Below, piece by piece: positions 1 through 8,264 of a DNA stretch of 64,000 nt. This DNA is from Pseudomonas sp. B21-048 (GTDB lineage Bacteria > Pseudomonadota > Gammaproteobacteria > Pseudomonadales > Pseudomonadaceae): the NCBI RefSeq assembly GCF_024748615.1, contig NZ_CP087168.1:3782001-3846000 (forward strand), read 5' to 3'. The notes below the pieces were generated by a model that worked only from the letters and a program-made list of their open reading frames with translations, made no database searches and had not been told where the DNA came from. The translations under genes were made by a program, and so were the position numbers. Position 1 is the first letter of the stretch; every line of letters begins with the position of its first letter.

Positions 1-167
1 CGCCGTCGGTCGCCGGCCACCCGATACATCAATGCGCCCAAGGCGCGACCGACCGACAGCAATGCCGGATACGGCAACTGCACTATCAGCCACAACAGCC
101 CCAAGCCACACCATAGCGGCCAGAAACGTGGAGAAAGAAATGCTGTTCGAAAACGCGGGCGATCCAT
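1..167 (-). CDS. lpxL: Lipid A biosynthesis acyltransferase, N-terminal part
   Basis: Partial gene running off the left edge; only the first 55 codons are present. The ATG is the complement of 165-167 and the protein begins MDRPRFRTAFLSPRFW, followed by a hydrophobic stretch (WCGLGLLWLIVQLPYPALL) and then VGRALGALMYRVAGDRR. This is the N-terminal membrane anchor and first helix of the LpxL/HtrB family, inner-membrane enzymes that add a secondary acyl chain to lipid A. In pseudomonads this gene is divergent from minC, as here, which supports the call. The catalytic HX4D motif lies outside the window, so activity cannot be judged. The start is well supported by the frame and the family N-terminus. 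Confidence 0.85.
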   Translation of the reverse strand, partial: MDRPRFRTAFLSPRFWPLWCGLGLLWLIVQLPYPALLSVGRALGALMYRVAGDRR

Positions 168-285
168 TAAAGGTTCCGTCAAGACAGTGGCCGCGCATTC
201 TACATCGTTCGACCCGGCTTGCGGCCCGCGGGCGTTCTCGTTATAAGTCTCGGCACTTTTAGTGACAAGCTGTTGTATGCCGACC

Positions 286-1023
286 ATGAGCCAAACCGAA
301 CCGCTAGACCAAGATCCCGTGTTCCAGTTGAAGGGCAGCATGCTCGCCATTACGGTGCTGGAACTGGCCCGTAACGACCTTGAGAACCTTGATCGGCAAC
401 TGGCCGCCAAGGTCGCCCAGGCGCCCAACTTCTTCAGCAACGCGCCGCTGGTGCTGGCCCTGGACAAACTCCCGGCCAGCGAAGGCTCGGTCGACTTGCC
501 GGGGCTGATGCGCATCTGCCGCCAGCATGGCCTGCGCACCCTGGCGATCCGTGCCAGCCGCATCGAAGACATTGCCGCCGCCATCGCCGTCGATTTGCCG
601 GTGCTGCCGCCGTCCGGCGCCCGGGAACGCCCCCTCGATCCCAACGAAGGCATCGTGACGAAAAAACCGGAGAAACCACCGGAACCGACCATCAAACCGA
701 CCAAAGTCATTACCTCGCCGGTACGCGGCGGCCAGCAGATTTATGCCCAGGGTTGCGATCTGGTGGTGATTTCGTCGGTCAGCCCGGGGGCGGAACTTCT
801 CGCCGACGGGAACATCCATGTATACGGCGCGATGCGCGGTCGTGTCCTGGCCGGCGTCAAAGGTGACACGAAAGCCAGGATTTTCTGCCAGCAAATGACC
901 GCTGAACTGGTCTCCATCGCCGGCCACTACAAGGTTTCCGAGGATTTACGTCGTGATCCATTGTGGGGCGCGGGCGTACAAGTCAGCCTGTCGGGTGACG
1001 TGTTGAACATCATTCGGCTTTAA
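286..1023 (+). CDS. minC: Septum site-determining protein MinC
   Basis: Inhibitor of FtsZ ring assembly that acts at the inner membrane with MinD. The protein has 245 residues. An N-terminal FtsZ-binding domain (roughly residues 5-105, beginning [15 protein letters not shown]) is followed by a charged, Pro-rich linker ([15 protein letters not shown]) and the right-handed beta-helix C-terminal domain (from about residue 140, [18 protein letters not shown]), which dimerises and binds MinD. The frame extends upstream to a GTG at 262 and an ATG at 277, but the conserved Pseudomonas N-terminus is [14 protein letters not shown], so ATG 286 was chosen; none of the starts has a strong ribosome binding site. 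About 200 bp without a gene separate it from minD, so minDE may have an additional promoter there. Confidence 0.95.
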   Translation: MSQTEPLDQDPVFQLKGSMLAITVLELARNDLENLDRQLAAKVAQAPNFFSNAPLVLALDKLPASEGSVDLPGLMRICRQHGLRTLAIRASRIEDIAAAIAVDLPVLPPSGARERPLDPNEGIVTKKPEKPPEPTIKPTKVITSPVRGGQQIYAQGCDLVVISSVSPGAELLADGNIHVYGAMRGRVLAGVKGDTKARIFCQQMTAELVSIAGHYKVSEDLRRDPLWGAGVQVSLSGDVLNIIRL

Positions 1024-1223
1024 CGGATACTGCCGCATTTTCCAAGCATCTCTAAAACATAGCGAAAACGGCTCAAACGAAGTAGGAAAAAGGCCAAAGG
1101 CAGTGTTTACCGGGGGTAAGCACCGCTCAGAACCGGATTCCAGCCAAGGCTGTCCGACTGCAGTAGTTTTTCAAGAGATGTTTTTCAGGGGCTAAACGTC
1201 CTTTTCCTTAGGGGTAAAACACC

Positions 1224-2036
1224 TTGGCCAAGATTCTCGTGGTTACATCCGGCAAGGGTGGTGTGGGTAAGACCACCACCAGCGCCGCTATCGGTACCGG
1301 CCTCGCTCTGCGTGGCCATAAAACAGTTATCGTCGACTTCGACGTCGGCCTGCGTAACCTCGACCTGATCATGGGTTGCGAGCGCCGCGTGGTGTATGAC
1401 TTCGTCAACGTGGTAAACGGCGAAGCCAACCTGCAACAGGCCCTGATCAAAGACAAGCGCCTGGAAAATCTCTACGTACTGGCCGCCAGTCAGACTCGCG
1501 ATAAAGACGCGCTGACCGTTGAAGGCGTGGAAAAAGTCCTGATGGCGTTGAAAGAAGACTTCGAATTCGTGGTCTGCGACTCCCCGGCGGGCATCGAGAA
1601 AGGTGCCCACCTGGCCATGTATTTCGCCGACGAAGCGATTGTCGTGACCAACCCGGAAGTGTCCTCGGTACGTGACTCGGACCGCATGCTGGGCCTGCTG
1701 GCCAGCAAATCCCGTCGCGCCGAAAACGGCGAAGACGCGATCAAGGAACACCTGCTGCTGACCCGCTACAACCCGCAACGGGTCAATGACGGCGAGATGC
1801 TCGGCGTCGAAGACGTCAAGGAAATTCTGGCTGTCACCCTGCTGGGTGTCATTCCGGAATCCCAAGCGGTACTCAAGGCTTCCAACTCGGGTGTGCCGGT
1901 GATTCTCGACGACCAGAGCGACGCCGGTAAGGCGTACAGCGATGCCGTCGATCGTCTGCTGGGCAAAACCGTGGAACACCGGTTCCTTGATGTTGAGAAG
2001 AAGGGATTCTTCGAGCGCCTGTTTGGAGGTAGGTAA
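1224..2036 (+). CDS. minD: Septum site-determining ATPase MinD (TTG start)
   Basis: Membrane-cycling ATPase of the Min system that recruits MinC and is displaced from the membrane by MinE. The 270-residue protein carries the deviant Walker A motif GKGGVGKTT near residues 10-18, [11 protein letters not shown] at about 38-48, and [10 protein letters not shown] at about 118-127. The last residues, [12 protein letters not shown], form the amphipathic membrane-targeting helix. The start is TTG at 1224: the next residues ([12 protein letters not shown]) are the universal MinD N-terminus and no ATG is placed to encode it. An AGGGG-like sequence (1210-1214) lies about 9 bases upstream. Its stop codon shares one base with the minE start, so the two are translationally coupled. 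Confidence 0.97.
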   Translation: MAKILVVTSGKGGVGKTTTSAAIGTGLALRGHKTVIVDFDVGLRNLDLIMGCERRVVYDFVNVVNGEANLQQALIKDKRLENLYVLAASQTRDKDALTVEGVEKVLMALKEDFEFVVCDSPAGIEKGAHLAMYFADEAIVVTNPEVSSVRDSDRMLGLLASKSRRAENGEDAIKEHLLLTRYNPQRVNDGEMLGVEDVKEILAVTLLGVIPESQAVLKASNSGVPVILDDQSDAGKAYSDAVDRLLGKTVEHRFLDVEKKGFFERLFGGR

Positions 2037-2290
2037 TGAACCTTTTTGACTTCTTTCGTGCCAACAAAAAGCAAAACACCGCGTCGGTAGCGAAAGAGCG
2101 TCTACAGATCATCGTGGCGCATGAACGCGGCCAGCGCAGTACGCCGGATTACCTGCCAGCCCTGCAGAAGGAACTGGTGGAAGTGATCCGCAAGTACGTC
2201 AATATCGGGTCCGATGACGTGCATGTCGCTCTGGAAAACCAGGGCAGCTGCTCGATCCTGGAACTCAATATCACCCTGCCAGATCGCTGA
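2036..2290 (+). CDS. minE: Cell division topological specificity factor MinE
   Basis: Stimulates MinD ATPase and drives the pole-to-pole Min oscillation that confines division to midcell. The 84 residues match the usual family length. The N-terminal [14 protein letters not shown] is the amphipathic membrane and MinD-contact segment, and the C-terminal half ([22 protein letters not shown]) is the topological specificity domain. The ATG overlaps the minD stop by one base, with GGAGGT (2026-2031) as the ribosome binding site inside minD. It is followed by a REP palindrome pair rather than an obvious U-tract terminator. Confidence 0.97.
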   Translation: MNLFDFFRANKKQNTASVAKERLQIIVAHERGQRSTPDYLPALQKELVEVIRKYVNIGSDDVHVALENQGSCSILELNITLPDR

Positions 2291-2335
2291 GTCGATCCGG
2301 CGGGAGCCACGGCGGCTCAGGCCCTTACGCACTCC

Positions 2336-2422
2336 GTAGGCGCGAAGCTTGCTCGCGAAAGCATCATCTCGGTTTATCAGATAAACCGAGTTGCCTGCTT
2401 CACGAGCAAGCTTCGCGCCTAC
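2336..2422. repeat. REP palindrome pair (BIME) after minE
   Basis: Two 20-bp arms, 2336-2355 and 2403-2422, are perfect inverted copies of GTAGGCGCGAAGCTTGCTCG. Between them lies a second hairpin (2368-2390, CTCGGTTTAT with its complement). This is the Pseudomonas REP/BIME format. It may act as a transcript 3'-end stabiliser between minE and rluA. Confidence 0.85.
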
Positions 2423-2472
2423 AGGGTGCGAGGGTCTGAGTCGCCGTTGGCGTTTGTTACGAGGCTGTTTTA

Positions 2473-3108
2473 ATGCCGTTGTCCAACATCCATATCATCC
2501 ATCAGGACGCCGCCGTACTGGTGGTGAACAAGCCAACTCTGTTGCTCTCCGTCCCCGGCCGGGCCGATGACAACAAGGACTGCCTGATCACACGTCTGCA
2601 AGAAAACGGCTACCCGGAAGCGCGAATTGTCCATCGGCTGGACTGGGAAACCTCCGGCATCATTCTGCTCGCTCGTGACCCGGATACACATCGCGAACTG
2701 TCTCGGCAATTTCACGATCGAGAAACCGAAAAGGCCTACACCGCCCTGTGCTGGGGTCAACCGGAACTGGACAGTGGCAGCATCGATTTGCCCCTGCGCT
2801 ACGACCCGCCGACCAAGCCACGCCATGTGGTGGACCACGAGTTTGGCAAGCATGCGCTGACCTTCTGGCGTGTACTGGAGCGTTGTGGCGACTGGTGCCG
2901 CGTCGAGCTGACGCCGATCACCGGCCGCTCTCACCAGTTGCGCGTGCACATGCTCTCCATCGGCCACCCACTGTTGGGCGACGGGCTCTACGCTCATGAG
3001 CAAGCTTTGGCTGCTTGGCCACGCTTGTGCCTGCACGCGAGTATGCTGAGTTTTACCCACCCCCAAACTGGCGACCGCTTGCGTTTCGAATGCCCGGCAC
3101 CGTTTTAA
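2473..3108 (+). CDS. rluA: RluA-family rRNA/tRNA pseudouridine synthase
   Basis: Pseudouridine synthase of the RluA family; E. coli RluA modifies U746 of 23S rRNA and U32 of several tRNAs. The 211-residue protein has the catalytic motif HRLDWETSG at about residues 55-63 with the nucleophilic Asp, plus the downstream elements EKAYTALCWG and TGRSHQLRVHM. There is no S4 domain, which fits RluA rather than RluC or RluD, and the length is close to E. coli RluA (219). ATG 2473 begins MPLSNIHIIHQD. Its place between minE and apeB is the same as I recall in P. aeruginosa. Substrate specificity is inferred from the family only. Confidence 0.9.
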   Translation: MPLSNIHIIHQDAAVLVVNKPTLLLSVPGRADDNKDCLITRLQENGYPEARIVHRLDWETSGIILLARDPDTHRELSRQFHDRETEKAYTALCWGQPELDSGSIDLPLRYDPPTKPRHVVDHEFGKHALTFWRVLERCGDWCRVELTPITGRSHQLRVHMLSIGHPLLGDGLYAHEQALAAWPRLCLHASMLSFTHPQTGDRLRFECPAPF

Positions 3109-3152
3109 ATCTGCCACATGGCGTCACCGCTTCAAAACGAGGATTGAACAGG

Positions 3153-4259
3153 ATGAGTTTTACTGACTCCTTGACAACGCCCGTCAAGAAAACCCGAACC
3201 CAGTTGCTTTATCTGATCTACGGCAACCAGGACGTTTACCGGCGCGAAGCCAAGTTCAGCATTTTGACTGCGCTTTCCCATTCGAAGAAAGGCAAGCTTC
3301 CCTGCATCCGAGTCCTGACGGATCGTCCGCATGACTACGCTGGCTGGCCGGTTGAAACCGTGTGCCTGACCGAGGAAACCCTGACGCTGTGGCAAGGTGA
3401 AAACGGCTATCACCATCGTCGCAAGGCCTGCGCGATGGCCGCCGGCCTTGTGCTTGCAGAAAAGACCTTATTCGTCGACACAGACACCCTGTTCATCAGC
3501 GACCCAAGTCGGATCTTCAACCAGATTCAGCCTGGGCATTACCTGATGGACCGCTTTGAGTACGATTGGCAGGATGTCTGCGAGCGCGATGATTACAGGA
3601 AGCTCGGCGAATGCCTGCGCACTCATGGCATCACCGCGGACAACGGTTTCAAGCTATATAACAGCGGACTCTGCGGCGTGACTGACGGTGATTCATCGCT
3701 GTTCGAAACCTCGATCCGGCTGATCGACGAATGGACCCGCGACAGCTTCGACATTCACACCATCGAGCAAATTGCCCTGTCGTTCGCGATGCGTGACAAA
3801 CCGGTGCGTGAAGCAAAAAAATACATTTATCACTACTTCGCTGAAAAACGCTTTTTCCATGCCATGCAAGCGTATTTCTTCTCTCAACATGGCGAGCAGT
3901 TCAGCCAGAATCTGGTGGAACTGTGCCGCGATGTACCGCGAATCAAACCCTTCCCGTCAGCCTGGCAACGATTGAAAATCAAATGGAAATTGCGCAACCA
4001 GAACGGCGCCATGAGAAAAGTCGGTCGCGATTTGTTGTATGGCAGCGCGGCACCGGATCATCCGTACTACGCGGTCTGCCGACATGAGTGGTGGGAATGC
4101 GCCGCACGGGAAATTCTTCGCTGGAACCATACCCGTCAGAAACAGCTCCTGGACACTCATCAGACTGGCTGGCCCAAACAATTGCCCAAACCAGAAAAGC
4201 CAGAAGATGAACGGATCATCATGAATTACCTGAAGAAGAGGGTAGCGGCAGCTCGTTAA
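3153..4259 (+). CDS. Putative glycosyltransferase-like protein (DXD motif), unknown substrate
   Basis: A 368-residue protein that I recognise only at fold level. It opens with a Rossmann-like strand (TRTQLLYLIYGNQDVYRREAKF). At about residues 109-113 there is FVDTDTLF, an acidic DXD-type motif preceded by KACAMAAGLVLAEKT, as in nucleotide-sugar transferases of the GT-A/GT8 type. LYNSGLCGV follows, resembling the N-S-G loop of those folds. There is no signal peptide or membrane segment, so it is probably cytoplasmic. The start at 3153 follows GGA four bases upstream and gives the compact N-terminus MSFTDSLTTPVKKT; the longer frame would overlap rluA. Sugar donor and acceptor cannot be deduced. 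It could serve a cell-surface polysaccharide. Confidence 0.7.
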   Translation: MSFTDSLTTPVKKTRTQLLYLIYGNQDVYRREAKFSILTALSHSKKGKLPCIRVLTDRPHDYAGWPVETVCLTEETLTLWQGENGYHHRRKACAMAAGLVLAEKTLFVDTDTLFISDPSRIFNQIQPGHYLMDRFEYDWQDVCERDDYRKLGECLRTHGITADNGFKLYNSGLCGVTDGDSSLFETSIRLIDEWTRDSFDIHTIEQIALSFAMRDKPVREAKKYIYHYFAEKRFFHAMQAYFFSQHGEQFSQNLVELCRDVPRIKPFPSAWQRLKIKWKLRNQNGAMRKVGRDLLYGSAAPDHPYYAVCRHEWWECAAREILRWNHTRQKQLLDTHQTGWPKQLPKPEKPEDERIIMNYLKKRVAAAR

Positions 4260-4335
4260 CATAACCTGCTAACGTCAGGCCCAAAGCCCTCAGCCAATAC
4301 GTTAAACTCCCGCCCATTGCTGTCTGGAGCTTCTT

Positions 4336-5625
4336 ATGCGCGAAGAGTTGAACCAAGGCCTGATCGACTTCCTCAAGGCCTCCCCTACCCCGTTCCATGC
4401 CACCGCCAGCCTTGTCCAGCGTCTGGAAGCGGCAGGTTTTGTACGCCTCGACGAGCGCGAGCCGTGGAGCACCGAAGCCAACGGTCGTTACTACGTCACC
4501 CGTAATGACTCCTCGATCGTCGCGTTCAAAATGGGTCGTCATTCGCCCCTGCATGGTGGCATCCGCCTGGTCGGCGCGCACACTGACAGCCCCTGCCTGC
4601 GGGTAAAACCCCAGCCGGAACTGCAACGCCAGGGTTTCTGGCAACTGGGCGTCGAAGTCTATGGCGGCGCATTGCTGGCGCCGTGGTTCGACCGCGACCT
4701 GTCGCTGGCCGGTCGTGTGACCTTCCGTCGCGACGGTAAGGTCGAGAGCCAGTTGATCGATTTCAAGGCGCCGATCGCGATCATTCCCAACCTGGCCATT
4801 CACCTCAATCGTGAAGCCAATATGGGTTGGGCGATCAACGCCCAGACCGAACTGCCGCCGATCCTCGCGCAATTCGCCGGTGACGAGCGCGTGGATTTCC
4901 GAGCCGTGCTCACCGATCAACTGGCCCGTGAACATGGCCTGAATGCCGACGTGGTGCTCGATTACGAGCTGAGCTTCTACGACACCCAAAGCGCCGCGGT
5001 CATCGGCCTGCATGGCGACTTCATCGCTGGCGCGCGGCTGGACAACCTGCTGTCGTGCTACGCCGGCCTGCAAGCGTTGCTAACGACCGAAACCGACGAA
5101 ACCTGCGTGCTGGTCTGCAATGATCACGAAGAAGTCGGTTCCTGCTCGGCCTGTGGCGCCGACGGTCCAATGCTTGAGCAGACATTGCGCCGTCTGTTGC
5201 CCGAAGGAGATGAATTCGTCCGGACCATTCAGAAATCCCTGCTGGTCTCCGCCGACAACGCCCACGGCGTGCACCCGAACTATGCGGACAAGCACGACGC
5301 CAACCACGGCCCGAAACTCAACGCCGGCCCGGTGATCAAGGTCAACAGCAACCAGCGCTACGCCACCAACAGCGAAACCGCCGGTTTCTTCCGCCATTTA
5401 TGCATGGCCGAAGAAGTACCGGTGCAGAGCTTCGTGGTGCGCAGCGACATGGGCTGCGGCTCGACCATCGGCCCGATCACCGCCAGCCACTTGGGCGTGC
5501 GCACCGTGGACATCGGTTTGCCGACGTTCGCCATGCACTCGATCCGCGAACTGTGCGGCAGCCATGACCTGGCGCATCTGGTCAAAGTGCTGAGCGCATT
5601 TTACGCCTGCCGCGAATTGCCGTAG
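4336..5625 (+). CDS. apeB: M18-family aminopeptidase
   Basis: Zinc-dependent cytosolic aminopeptidase of peptidase family M18 (429 residues, standard length), expected to release N-terminal, often acidic, residues from peptides. The metal ligands are visible: GAHTDSP at about 80-86 (His82 and the catalytic-site Asp84), NDHEEVGS near residues 260-267 (the general base and metal Glu pair), the [12 protein letters not shown] segment, and the C-terminal metal His in [18 protein letters not shown] contributes to the active-site wall. ATG 4336 gives [21 protein letters not shown], the conserved N-terminus. The gene stands alone between the glycosyltransferase-like gene and a small membrane protein, in the order known from P. 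aeruginosa. Confidence 0.93.
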   Translation: MREELNQGLIDFLKASPTPFHATASLVQRLEAAGFVRLDEREPWSTEANGRYYVTRNDSSIVAFKMGRHSPLHGGIRLVGAHTDSPCLRVKPQPELQRQGFWQLGVEVYGGALLAPWFDRDLSLAGRVTFRRDGKVESQLIDFKAPIAIIPNLAIHLNREANMGWAINAQTELPPILAQFAGDERVDFRAVLTDQLAREHGLNADVVLDYELSFYDTQSAAVIGLHGDFIAGARLDNLLSCYAGLQALLTTETDETCVLVCNDHEEVGSCSACGADGPMLEQTLRRLLPEGDEFVRTIQKSLLVSADNAHGVHPNYADKHDANHGPKLNAGPVIKVNSNQRYATNSETAGFFRHLCMAEEVPVQSFVVRSDMGCGSTIGPITASHLGVRTVDIGLPTFAMHSIRELCGSHDLAHLVKVLSAFYACRELP

Positions 5626-5654
5626 TCCTCAAAGATCAGCTCCTGTAGTGATCC

Positions 5655-5686
5655 CTGTAGGAGCTGCCGCAGGCTGCTCCTACACA
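5655..5686. repeat. Small palindromic repeat downstream of apeB
   Basis: Inverted repeat with arms TGTAGGAGC and GCTCCTACA around CTGCGGCAG-like core bases. This matches the short dispersed Pseudomonas palindromes and probably serves as a transcript end for apeB. Confidence 0.55.
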
Positions 5687-5752
5687 CATCACCCCCGCTC
5701 ATCCGAAAGCCGCCTAGACTTGCAGTACCCCCTCTGCGACAAGGCTGTCACC

Positions 5753-5929
5753 ATGATCTCGATGTCTTCGTTTCACGCCATGCTGATCCCGATTCTTTCC
5801 GGGATGATCATGCTGGCCGTCGGCTTCAACTTTCGCGACAAGAACCTCGGTGTGTTTGCAATGTGGGTCGGCATGCTGATGATCCTCGCCACCGTGATCT
5901 ACAAGATTCTCGCCAAACTCAACGAATAA
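5753..5929 (+). CDS. Small two-helix membrane protein of unknown function
   Basis: A 58-residue protein with two hydrophobic segments (about residues 6-21, AMLIPILSGMIMLAVG, and 28-50, GVFAMWVGMLMILATVIYKI) separated by a charged turn (NFRDKNLG). This predicts a small inner-membrane hairpin. The frame is open further upstream, but the REP sequence there is not coding, so ATG 5753 was taken; MISMSS and ATG 5762 are close alternatives. It fills the position of a conserved hypothetical gene between apeB and the GntR regulator in other pseudomonads. No function can be assigned. Confidence 0.65.
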   Translation: MISMSSFHAMLIPILSGMIMLAVGFNFRDKNLGVFAMWVGMLMILATVIYKILAKLNE

Positions 5930-5957
5930 ATCCTTGCGTCCAAGGAAGATCAAAAAA

Positions 5958-6671
5958 TCAAATGATATCCACCCCGACATGAATCGCATCATGGCGCCAA
6001 AACTCCAGATCACAGTCAATCAACCGCTCGTGCTGATCGTAATTGACCCGCGCAATCCGCAACCCCGGGCTGCCCACCGACACCCGTAAAGCCGCCGCCG
6101 CGTCCACCGACAACGCCGTCGGCACAATCTCGAAGCGCACCCGCCCGTAATGCAAGTCGTAGTGCCGCGCATACAGTTCGGTCATCGACTGATTCAGATC
6201 GAAGTCCAGAATCCCCGGAAAAAACTGTGGGTTCAGGTAGTGCTCCACATACAGCACCAATCGCCCGTCAATCCGTCTTGAGCGGCAGATCTGGATCACG
6301 CTCGACAGCGCCGGCAACTGCAACCAGGCACACACCGCCGCCGACGCCGGCTGCAACCGCGCCGAGATCACCTCGGTGGACGGCACCCGACCCTGTGCAC
6401 TGACCATCGCGTGAAAGTGGCTGCGCTGCATCAGGTTATAAGCCAGCCGCGGTGGCGACACGAACCAGCCGCGTCGCTCCTCGCGATAAATCTGGCCCTG
6501 GGCCTCCAGCTGCAATAAAGCCTCGCGCACGGTGATCCGCGTGGTACCGAACAACTCACTGAGCTTGCGCTCCGCCGGCAATTTGCTCCCGGGCGCCAAC
6601 AGGCCGTGGTCGAGCTGTTCCTGCAGAACCTGCCCGATGGCTGTCACCGCTTTGGTGGTCTCAATGCGCAT
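5958..6671 (-). CDS. GntR-family (HutC/UTRA) transcriptional regulator, PhnF-like
   Basis: A 237-residue regulator. The N-terminal winged helix (about 1-72, GSKLPAERKLSELFGTTRIT then VREALLQLEAQGQIYREERRG) is the GntR DNA-binding domain. Residues about 90-235 form a UTRA ligand-binding domain (VIQICRSRRIDGRLVLYVEHYL, then ATALSV-like and LRIARVNYDQ), which places it in the HutC/PhnF subfamily. ATG 6671 was preferred over the TTG just upstream; AGGT lies 9 bases before it. It is divergent from the uptake operon beginning at 7021. A near match to the PhnF-type operator (6686-6697) sits 15 bases upstream of its start, which suggests autoregulation. The effector is unknown; a phosphorus compound or phosphonate is plausible from the operon content. 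Confidence 0.88.
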   Translation of the reverse strand: MRIETTKAVTAIGQVLQEQLDHGLLAPGSKLPAERKLSELFGTTRITVREALLQLEAQGQIYREERRGWFVSPPRLAYNLMQRSHFHAMVSAQGRVPSTEVISARLQPASAAVCAWLQLPALSSVIQICRSRRIDGRLVLYVEHYLNPQFFPGILDFDLNQSMTELYARHYDLHYGRVRFEIVPTALSVDAAAALRVSVGSPGLRIARVNYDQHERLIDCDLEFWRHDAIHVGVDII

Positions 6672-6685
6672 CAACGTTACCTATC

Positions 6686-6697
6686 TGGACTAGACCA
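6686..6697. promoter_or_regulatory. Candidate GntR/UTRA operator near the regulator start
   Basis: TGGACTAGACCA, a near-perfect palindrome that differs at one position from TGGTCTAGACCA, the type of site recognised by PhnF-like UTRA regulators (recalled family knowledge). It overlaps the expected promoter or leader of the regulator gene. Confidence 0.6.
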
Positions 6698-6963
6698 GCA
6701 CTGATTCAGGGCAGAACCGTGATTCAAATGGGTTCCTTCAACTGCCTGCAAGCCTAGGCACTGCACATGACTGACAGATGACAAAGCCGCCGAACGGTTA
6801 CGCCAGACACCTGCAATTTCATGGCCAAGTCCTTCCATATCAACCTTTTAGCCATGGTCTACGCTTATCTCGCAGCCCGCGTATCCGAGCGCAGAACATT
6901 CAGGCCGACCGGTCGTCGACATCAAAATGTCATCCAGCCCGCCTAAATTGGCTCAGGTATTGC

Positions 6964-6975
6964 TGACCTAGACCA
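6964..6975. promoter_or_regulatory. Candidate GntR/UTRA operator before the uptake operon
   Basis: TGACCTAGACCA shares its right half (CTAGACCA) exactly with the site at 6686-6697 and lies 45 bases before the binding-protein start. Placement suits repression of the rightward operon. The rest of the 350-bp divergent gap shows no gene. Confidence 0.55.
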
Positions 6976-7020
6976 ACACAACCGCAATCGCAGCGTTGAA
7001 AACGCCCAAAGGAGCTTCGG

Positions 7021-8085
7021 ATGAAACAGTTTTTCCTGGCATCACTGTTAGGCTCGACCATTGCCCTGTGCACCACCGCCATGGCGGCGGATGATCTGAA
7101 AACCCTGGAAGCCGCTGCGAAAGCGGAAGGCGCTGTCAACAGCGTCGGCATGCCCGATGACTGGGCCAACTGGAAAGGCACCTGGGAAGACCTGGCCAAA
7201 AAATATGGCCTGAAACACATCGACACCGACATGAGCTCGGCCCAGGAAATCGCCAAGTTCGCCGCCGAAAAAGACAACGCCACTGCCGACATCGGCGACG
7301 TCGGTGCCGCCTTCGGCCCGATCGCGGTCAAGCAAGGCGTGGTGCAGCCCTACAAACCCACTACCTGGGCACAGGTCCCGGATTGGGCCAAGGACAAGGG
7401 CGGTAACTGGGCGCTGGCCTACACCGGCACCATCGCATTTATCGTCAACAAAAAACTGCTGCACGGTTCTGAAGCGCCGACCAAATGGGCCGACCTCAAG
7501 ACTGGCAAGTACAAAGTCTCCATTGGTGACGTGAGCACCGCGGCCCAGGCAGCCAACGGTGTACTGGCCGCCGCCCTCGCCAACGGTGGCGACGAGAAAA
7601 ACATTCAGCCAGCCCTGTTGCTGTTCGCTGACATCGCCAAGCAAGGCCGCCTGTCGATGGCCAACCCGACAATTGCCACCATGGAAAAGGGTGAAATCGA
7701 AGTCGGTGTGGTCTGGGACTTCAACGGCCTGAGCTACAAGGCCAAGATGGCGAATCCGGATGACTACATCGTGCTGATTCCGTCCGATGGCTCGGTGATT
7801 TCCGGTTACACCACCATCATCAACAAATACGCGAAGAACCCGAACGCCGCCAAGCTGGCCCGCGAATACATCTTCAGCGATGCCGGCCAAATCAACCTGG
7901 CGAAAGGCAACGCTCGTCCGATCCGCGCCGAGCACATCAAACTGCCGGAAGACGTGAAGGCCAAACTGCTGCCGAACGAGCAGTACAAAAAGGTCACGCC
8001 GATCAAAGACGCCGACGCATGGGAAAAGACCTCCAAGTCGCTGCCACAGAAGTGGCAGGAAGAAGTCATCATCAACATGCCGTAA
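7021..8085 (+). CDS. ABC transporter periplasmic substrate-binding protein
   Basis: A 354-residue extracellular solute-binding protein of the family-1 / iron-putrescine-phosphonate type. A signal peptide (MKQFFLASLLGSTIALC... AMAA, cleavage near residue 22) directs it to the periplasm. Characteristic blocks are GDVGAAFGPIAVKQGVVQPY, WALAYTGTIAFIVNKK, and AKLAREYIFSDAGQINLAKGNARPI near the end. AGGAG (7011-7015) precedes the ATG. It is the first and, judging from the palindrome-rich gap behind it, possibly the most abundant product of the operon that continues with a phosphohydrolase, two permeases and an ATPase. The ligand is not evident from sequence; the companion hydrolases point to a phosphate ester, diester or phosphonate. 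Confidence 0.85.
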   Translation: MKQFFLASLLGSTIALCTTAMAADDLKTLEAAAKAEGAVNSVGMPDDWANWKGTWEDLAKKYGLKHIDTDMSSAQEIAKFAAEKDNATADIGDVGAAFGPIAVKQGVVQPYKPTTWAQVPDWAKDKGGNWALAYTGTIAFIVNKKLLHGSEAPTKWADLKTGKYKVSIGDVSTAAQAANGVLAAALANGGDEKNIQPALLLFADIAKQGRLSMANPTIATMEKGEIEVGVVWDFNGLSYKAKMANPDDYIVLIPSDGSVISGYTTIINKYAKNPNAAKLAREYIFSDAGQINLAKGNARPIRAEHIKLPEDVKAKLLPNEQYKKVTPIKDADAWEKTSKSLPQKWQEEVIINMP

Positions 8086-8090
8086 CACGG

Positions 8091-8110
8091 TAGATCCCCA
8101 TTCGGGGATC
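8091..8110 (+). terminator. Hairpin after the binding-protein gene
   Basis: GATCCCCATTCGGGGATC forms a 7-bp stem with a short loop directly after the stop and lacks a U-tract. With the REP pair that follows it probably stabilises the upstream mRNA or gives partial termination, which would favour excess binding protein over the membrane components. Confidence 0.5.
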
Positions 8111-8124
8111 TGATGGAGATCCAA

Positions 8125-8214
8125 TGTGGGAGCGGGCTTGCTCGCGAAGAGGGACTGACATTCAACATTGATGTTGGCTGACAGTCCGCCTTCGCGAGCA
8201 AGCTCGCTCCCACA
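8125..8214. repeat. REP palindrome pair within the uptake operon
   Basis: Arms TGTGGGAGCGGGCTTGCTCG (8125-8144) and its near-complement at 8191-8214 (TTCGCGAGCAAGCTCGCTCC and CACA) enclose a second hairpin (AACATTGATGTT). It is a classic Pseudomonas REP doublet lying between the first and second genes of the operon. Confidence 0.85.
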
Positions 8215-8264
8215 GGGGATTGGTTGCGTACTTGAATCATCTGTTTTTGCGGAGTCCCAGCCCT

